In this document: positions 59,392 through 64,000 of the stretch, piece by piece
Position numbering within the stretch: position 1 is the first letter of the stretch
Layout of the letters: each line of letters opens with the position of its first letter
NCBI GenBank assembly: GCA_045110675.1
Contig: JBGCGJ010000006.1
Location: 1 to 64,000 of the forward strand
DNA: 64,000 bases
Reading direction: 5' to 3'
Source of the DNA: JBALVT01 sp045110675
GTDB lineage: Bacteria; Pseudomonadota; Gammaproteobacteria; Pseudomonadales; Halieaceae
Notes under the pieces: model-generated
Told to the model about the DNA's origin: nothing
Seen by the model: the letters and a program-made list of their open reading frames with translations, nothing else
Databases searched by the model: none
Program-made: the position numbers and the translations under genes

Positions 59392-60594
59392 TTAGAGATA
59401 GTTAAACAGCGATAAGCCCTGCATTTTTACATAGGACTGCTGCGCCGCCTGGAGCGTGGTCAATTCCAGGTTGAAGCGGCTGATCGCCTCTGCATAATCC
59501 AGGTCCGCGACCGCGGAGAGCGTTTCTTGCAACTGAAGATTGAAACTGTCGTTAATGTCCACCTGATTCTGGACGTGATTCAGCCTGACACCAACGTCCG
59601 CCCTGACCTCCAGTACATTGCCCAGAGCCTGATCAATATTGTCCAGCGCACGACCCATCGCGTTATTGAACGCTGCAAGATCGGCGGGCGCAGTACCCGC
59701 TCCTTTCAGATCGTCGGCCAAATTCTGTAGGGTGCTAAACATGTCTTGTTTGACAGATGGTGTAACCTGAAAGCTATCACCATTTTGAGGCGTCCCGTCG
59801 ATCCGCACGCTCGCGCCCGCAAAGTCGATAGTAGCTCCAGGTGTGTAAGTACCACTTGATACAACAGCGGGCGCCGAATCACTTACCTGGTAGGTCACGG
59901 GCGAAGTGGGGGTGGCCTGAATGAAGTCAATGCTATAGCTATCCAAAACAAATGCGCCGGTAGCAGAACTACTGCCCAATACTGCCGTACCCGTATTGCC
60001 CGCATTGGGTGTCGTGGAAAATGTCCCATTCCCCGCGGGAATGGATACAAACACATCGAAGCCTGAATCTCTCACAGCAACTTGCGTACTACTACCCAAC
60101 TGCACAAAACGCTGGTTGTCATCCCCATTGTAAGTAAAGTCAGATCCAACTCTTGAAAAAGGCTCGATCTGCGCTTGAAAGCCGCCAAAAATATACTCGC
60201 CAGCTGAGTCGCGAGTGTTGGCAAGCGCGGCAAGTTCTTCAATGCGCGCCTCAACCTCTACACCAATCGCACGTCGATTTTCAGGACTCTGGCTAGCATT
60301 GTTTGCCTGGACTGCCAGTTCACGAACACGCTGAAGTACATTACCAACCTCAGCCAGGACCGATTCTTCCTGAGCCAATTGACCCTCAGCCAAATTCCCA
60401 TTGCGCTGGTACTGATCGACCAATTGCAGGTCTTCACTAATATCCAGTATCTGCACTGCGGCAACGGGATCGTCAGATGGCGTCAACACTCGCCGCCCGG
60501 TAGCCAGTTGTTGTTCCGTATAACTGAGCTTACTCTGCCCCTCTAAAATGGCAGAAATACCCTGCTGAAATATCTGAACGCTAGAAAGTCTCAT
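59392..60594 (-). CDS. flgL: Hook-filament junction protein FlgL
   Basis: Hook-associated protein 3, 400 residues. The D0-D1 N-terminus is MRLSSVQIFQQGISAILEGQ and LATGRRVLTPSDDPVAAVQIL; the C-terminal helix is LDYAEAISRFNLELTTLQAAQQSYVKMQGLSLFNYL. The middle has beta-rich variable domains. It lies nine bases after flgK. All parts present. Confidence 0.95.
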   Translation of the reverse strand: MRLSSVQIFQQGISAILEGQSKLSYTEQQLATGRRVLTPSDDPVAAVQILDISEDLQLVDQYQRNGNLAEGQLAQEESVLAEVGNVLQRVRELAVQANNASQSPENRRAIGVEVEARIEELAALANTRDSAGEYIFGGFQAQIEPFSRVGSDFTYNGDDNQRFVQLGSSTQVAVRDSGFDVFVSIPAGNGTFSTTPNAGNTGTAVLGSSSATGAFVLDSYSIDFIQATPTSPVTYQVSDSAPAVVSSGTYTPGATIDFAGASVRIDGTPQNGDSFQVTPSVKQDMFSTLQNLADDLKGAGTAPADLAAFNNAMGRALDNIDQALGNVLEVRADVGVRLNHVQNQVDINDSFNLQLQETLSAVADLDYAEAISRFNLELTTLQAAQQSYVKMQGLSLFNYL

Positions 60595-60603
60595 GCTAAA
60601 ACC

Positions 60604-62520
60604 CTATCGCCGGGTTGCGCTGAGTAAGGTTTGAAACAACTCATCCGCAACTGAAATCATTTGCGCCGACGCCTGGTAGGCCTGCTGAAAGCGAATCAGG
60701 TTGGCGGCTTCCTCATCGAGATTAACCCCCGAGACACTTTCACGAGCGCCTATGGCCTGGGCGAGCAACACATTTTCCGTGGCACTGCCTGTTTCGGCCT
60801 GGCGGGTTTGAACGGCGATATCGGCTACTAGCGATCCATAAGCATCCTGATAGCTAGCGGTTCCACCCAGCAGATCTCTGGAACTTTGCAAGGCGCTCAA
60901 GCCCAAAGCATTGCGATTATCTCCACTGCCGTTGCTATTGTTTTCGATGTTCAGCACATCGCCCGATTGCGGCGTGCCACTGACTTGGAAATCAAATCCG
61001 GGCAGTGAAAGCGTCGCGCCGTTACTCTGGGTAGCCGGATCATAGGCCAGCGGGCCACCGGCGATACCTGTGACATCGAAGCCCGGTATTCCCGCACCCA
61101 GTGCATTGGGATTAAATGTCAGGGTCACAGAACCCGGCAGGGGCAACCCTGATACATCTGCGACATCCAGATTGTCTATCGTGCTCGAGCCGATATTGGT
61201 CAGCGCCTCTTGAGAGCGCAGCGGTGATGCGGCGGCAAAATCATCCGGCCCGTTAAGAACCACCGAAAAGAGGGTTGCTCCCTGTCGCGTGGGCTGAATA
61301 ACAAAGTTATCCCCATTGGCAGGTGCACCCGCAACGTTGATGGTCAGTCCATCAACGTTAAATGGACCAGCACCCGCCTGTCCTGCACCTGTCGTTAGGT
61401 TAGTAAGTGTCCACTGTGCCCCATCGTAGCGTAAAATGTAGTCATCAGCTGTGAGCGAGCCCGCATCAGAGATGGTAGCCGTGATCGAGGACAAGCCGGA
61501 ATTACCCGGGCTTGCAGCGGTAGTTGCCTCCAGAGGCAAGAAGAAATCACCCCCGGGCTGACCATTTAAATCCACGCCGAGACGGTGCTGCTCATTAAAG
61601 GTGGCAGTAATTCCTGTGGCTACCAGACCTAACTGATTTCGCGCCGGGTCCAATTGCTGCTCTCTAAAATCCAGAAGCGCACCCAATTCACCGCCTCCAA
61701 AAAAGCGGCTTAAATCGGTGACTCGCCCACCAGGGCCTCCAGTACCTACCACAACCTGGGACGAATCCAGGGGGTCATCTGCAGTTTGCAGTTGCTCCGG
61801 AGTAAACCCCACCACCAGGCTCTGGCCGTTGCCGATCGTCACATTGATGGCACCATCGGACTGAGCCACAGTGCTGACCGAGATTTTTTCGGACAGTTGA
61901 TTAATCAGATTATCACGCGCATCCAGTAGATCGTTGGGCAACTGCCCCTGGGCACTCGCAGTCGCCGAAACGATCTGTTTGTTCAGGTCGGCAATACTGA
62001 CAGACAGCGCATTTATCTCGCCGACGGAGGCCTCGATTCTCGCGTTTAGCTCCGTATCCAGGTCGCGAAAAGCGGTATCCAGATAGCTAAACCTATTCGC
62101 CAAAGATTGGGCTTCGCCCACTAGAACCTGCCGCTCCGGGAGCGAACCCGGATTGTTTGCCACATCTTGAACCGCATTAAAAAAGTCACTGATAACAGGC
62201 CCCAGGCCCACTGCAGGATCGGCCAACAGCCCGTCCAGGCGACTCGCAAGATCATAGGTCGTTTGGAAGCCCGTTTGGGAAGAGGTGCGGGAACGCACTT
62301 CAGAAGTCAAAAACTGATCGTAAAAACGCTCGACAGAATCAACACCTACGCCAGTACCTACGTAGTTGCCGCCGAAAAATTGCGGGGGCAAACTGCTGAG
62401 GTTCACTCTCTGACGACTAAACCCTTCTGTGTTGGCATTGGAAATATTATGCCCAGTCGTCGTGATGGCCTGCTGTATCGACAGCAGTGCAGAGGTTCCA
62501 ATATTTAAAAGATCAGCCAC
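60604..62520 (-). CDS. flgK: Hook-filament junction protein FlgK
   Basis: Hook-associated protein 1, 638 residues, longer than average (about 550). The N-terminus, ADLLNIGTSALLSIQQAITTTGHNISNANTEGFSRQRV, carries the rod/hook family ANTxGxSRQ motif; the C-terminal GVNLDEEAANLIRFQQAYQASAQMISVADELFQTLL is also standard. It follows flgJ after a 61-base gap without an evident promoter. Confidence 0.96.
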   Translation of the reverse strand: MADLLNIGTSALLSIQQAITTTGHNISNANTEGFSRQRVNLSSLPPQFFGGNYVGTGVGVDSVERFYDQFLTSEVRSRTSSQTGFQTTYDLASRLDGLLADPAVGLGPVISDFFNAVQDVANNPGSLPERQVLVGEAQSLANRFSYLDTAFRDLDTELNARIEASVGEINALSVSIADLNKQIVSATASAQGQLPNDLLDARDNLINQLSEKISVSTVAQSDGAINVTIGNGQSLVVGFTPEQLQTADDPLDSSQVVVGTGGPGGRVTDLSRFFGGGELGALLDFREQQLDPARNQLGLVATGITATFNEQHRLGVDLNGQPGGDFFLPLEATTAASPGNSGLSSITATISDAGSLTADDYILRYDGAQWTLTNLTTGAGQAGAGPFNVDGLTINVAGAPANGDNFVIQPTRQGATLFSVVLNGPDDFAAASPLRSQEALTNIGSSTIDNLDVADVSGLPLPGSVTLTFNPNALGAGIPGFDVTGIAGGPLAYDPATQSNGATLSLPGFDFQVSGTPQSGDVLNIENNSNGSGDNRNALGLSALQSSRDLLGGTASYQDAYGSLVADIAVQTRQAETGSATENVLLAQAIGARESVSGVNLDEEAANLIRFQQAYQASAQMISVADELFQTLLSATRR

Positions 62521-62581
62521 AATAAATTACCCGTTAATCATCCACCGACGTTCATGGTTGTCTTAGCTATATCGGCAGGAT

Positions 62582-63553
62582 CTAGAATTTCTTTAGCTCG
62601 TTAACCACTGCGCCAAATGACGCTTTGCCCACAATGCCCATAATTTTCTGCGCATAGTTGGGGTCGGTCGCGTAACCGGCACCTTGCAATTCGCTTAAAA
62701 ATTCACCAGCATCGCCTACTTTGTCTAAAGCTTGCTGGTAGCGAGGGTTACTCTTGAGAAAGTTGACATAGTCCTCAAAACTCTTGGCAATCGAGTCATA
62801 GACACGAAAGCTGGATTTCTCCAGGGCAGCTGTGCCGTCGCGGTATTCCAGGGAATTGACCGCCGCTGAGGGCCCGTCCCAGCTCCGCCCCGCCTTTATC
62901 CCAAACAAGTTAAAACTACTGCCGCCGTCGACCGCTTGAATAACCCGCTTACCCCACCCAGTTTCCAGGGCCGACTGTGCAACTAGCACCAGCGGGTCTA
63001 AGCCAATCTGCTTCGCTGCCTCTACCGCGCTGTCCCAAACATCACGAATAAACACTTCAGGTGATGATGGTTTCCACGCCGCTGCTTCAGCGCTCCGGGG
63101 CTCGGTAATAGCAAGATCACCGCTGTTTAATGCCGCAACCGGCGCAGCTACTTGCACTGCTGCGGATGAATTCTGCAATTGCTCCTTCGCCTGCCGATAG
63201 GCCGATGAAGCCGGTGGCAATAAGTCAGGCTGATCGCGGGGTGCGCGATGTCCGCGCAATTCCTGAACCAAGACATTCGCCAAACCCAACCCATTGCCCT
63301 GGGACAGGTCCAGTGAAATCTGCTGATCGAACATGCTTTGATACGTTTCCATTTGATTGCTGTCGAACAGACCGCCGTCAATGCTGGCGTCGCGCATGGA
63401 CTTCAGCATCATCTGCACAAAGATAGATTCAAATTGGCTCGCAACTTCTTCAATCGCCTCGGAAGGTACTTTGCTTGCCTGGCTGCGCAGCGCTCCAAGT
63501 CCTGCCAGATCGTGATAGACCGACGCGCTTGCCGTGGCTGCTGATCCCGACAA
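62582..63553 (-). CDS. flgJ: Flagellar rod assembly protein/peptidoglycan hydrolase FlgJ
   Basis: A 323-residue dual protein. The N-terminal rod-capping domain (about 30-100, IEEVASQFESIFVQMMLKSMRDAS) precedes a linker (about 100-165). The C-terminal glucosaminidase domain (about 167-320) has QIGLDPLVLVAQSALETGWGKRV, with the catalytic Glu197. It digests peptidoglycan so the rod can pass through the periplasm. It lies two bases after flgI. Confidence 0.94.
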   Translation of the reverse strand: MSGSAATASASVYHDLAGLGALRSQASKVPSEAIEEVASQFESIFVQMMLKSMRDASIDGGLFDSNQMETYQSMFDQQISLDLSQGNGLGLANVLVQELRGHRAPRDQPDLLPPASSAYRQAKEQLQNSSAAVQVAAPVAALNSGDLAITEPRSAEAAAWKPSSPEVFIRDVWDSAVEAAKQIGLDPLVLVAQSALETGWGKRVIQAVDGGSSFNLFGIKAGRSWDGPSAAVNSLEYRDGTAALEKSSFRVYDSIAKSFEDYVNFLKSNPRYQQALDKVGDAGEFLSELQGAGYATDPNYAQKIMGIVGKASFGAVVNELKKF

Positions 63554-63555
63554 GG

Positions 63556-64000
63556 CTAGATCACCACCAGCTCGGCACGCAGAGCTCCTGCACGCTCAAG
63601 GGCTTCGAGTATCGCTACAAGATCACCGGGGGCGGCGCCAACCTTATTGATCGCCGCCACCAAATCCTTGAGCGTGATTCCCGGGTCGACGTAAAACAAT
63701 CGACTGCCCTCTTCCTCAATGGCAATCTCAGAATTTGGAGTAACAACAGTCTCTCCACGCCTGGCAAAGGGTGCCGGCTGACTGGCTTGAAAATTTTCGG
63801 AAATGCTGACAGTAAGATTGCCATGGGCAACGGCCGCAGGACTCACCCTAACCTCACTGCCGATAACCACGGTGCCGGAGCGAGAGTTGATAATCACCCT
63901 GGCGGCAGCCGCCCCAGGGTCTACCGGCAAGTTTTCCACAGCAGAAATAAACGCCACTTTGTCGGCTGCATCGAGCGGAGCTCGCACTTCCACTGTGGCC
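63556..64000 (-). CDS. flgI: Flagellar P-ring protein FlgI (N-terminus beyond window)
   Basis: The C-terminal 148 residues of FlgI, continuing past position 64000. Diagnostic segments are VVIGSEVRVSPAAVAHGNLTVSISE, GITLKDLVAAINKVGAAPGDLVAILEALERAGALRAELVVI, the family's conserved end. The gene is upstream of flgJ in the usual flgHIJKL order. Confidence 0.95.
   Translation of the reverse strand, partial: ATVEVRAPLDAADKVAFISAVENLPVDPGAAAARVIINSRSGTVVIGSEVRVSPAAVAHGNLTVSISENFQASQPAPFARRGETVVTPNSEIAIEEEGSRLFYVDPGITLKDLVAAINKVGAAPGDLVAILEALERAGALRAELVVI

Overview
The window looks like a chromosomal segment of a motile, polarly flagellated gammaproteobacterium, probably marine and close to the Cellvibrionales/Pseudomonas-type lineages. 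This rests on the fleQ-fleS-fleR regulatory hierarchy, the polar placement genes flhF and fleN, sigma54 and sigma28 promoters at flagellar genes, and two stator pairs (pomAB plus motCD). A gene trio of LLM oxidoreductase, thiolase-like protein and acyl-CoA synthetase fits marine lipid-degrading gammaproteobacteria. The taxonomic placement is inference. No tRNA, rRNA, CRISPR array, insertion sequence or prophage was seen.

Layout. Positions 1-5900 are accessory: a truncated LysR regulator, a small exported protein, a GST remnant, a TetR regulator facing a GST gene across a clear operator/promoter, a small membrane protein, a YegD-like Hsp70 and a GNAT acetyltransferase. Positions 5915-16806 hold one long minus-strand chemotaxis operon with a sigma28-like promoter and a terminator. 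In transcription order it is cheY, cheA, cheW, an MCP, a STAS protein, a CheZ-like protein, cheR, cheD, cheB, a second CheY-like receiver and a CheX-like protein. Positions 16968-24336 hold a TetR/membrane-protein unit, the LLM-thiolase-acyl-CoA synthetase operon, an Hsp20 with a sigma32-like promoter, a YugP-like Zn peptidase and a DUF1761 protein. From 24421 to the right edge nearly everything is flagellar.

Flagellar region. A FlhB-C-terminal-like/FliK-like pair and a divergent SPOR gene precede pomAB and a PilZ gene on the plus strand. The minus strand then carries, read right to left, flgI(partial)-flgJ-flgK-flgL, fliC, flaG, fliD-fliS-fliT-PilZ, an orphan LuxR-type response regulator, fleQ, fleS-fleR, fliEFGHIJK, fliLMNOPQR-flhBA, flhF-fleN-fliA and motCD. 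Sigma54 (-24/-12) sites precede fliD, fleS and fliL; sigma28 sites precede fliC and the chemotaxis operon. Together the genes give a FleQ > FleSR > FliA cascade, an export apparatus, the basal body, a single flagellin filament and two motors.

Points that stand out. The cheYZAB block that lies between fliA and motC in Pseudomonas is absent here, and the separate chemotaxis operon carries a flagellar-type promoter instead. That operon encodes two different phosphatase-like proteins, one with a CheZ-like DxxxQ motif and one with a CheX/CheC-like ExxN motif. It also encodes a STAS protein, a CheA with a four-copy DDRSL linker repeat, and C-terminal tails of the DI(D/E)LF and EWEEF types. FleQ carries LRRN where the Pseudomonas c-di-GMP switch reads LFRS.
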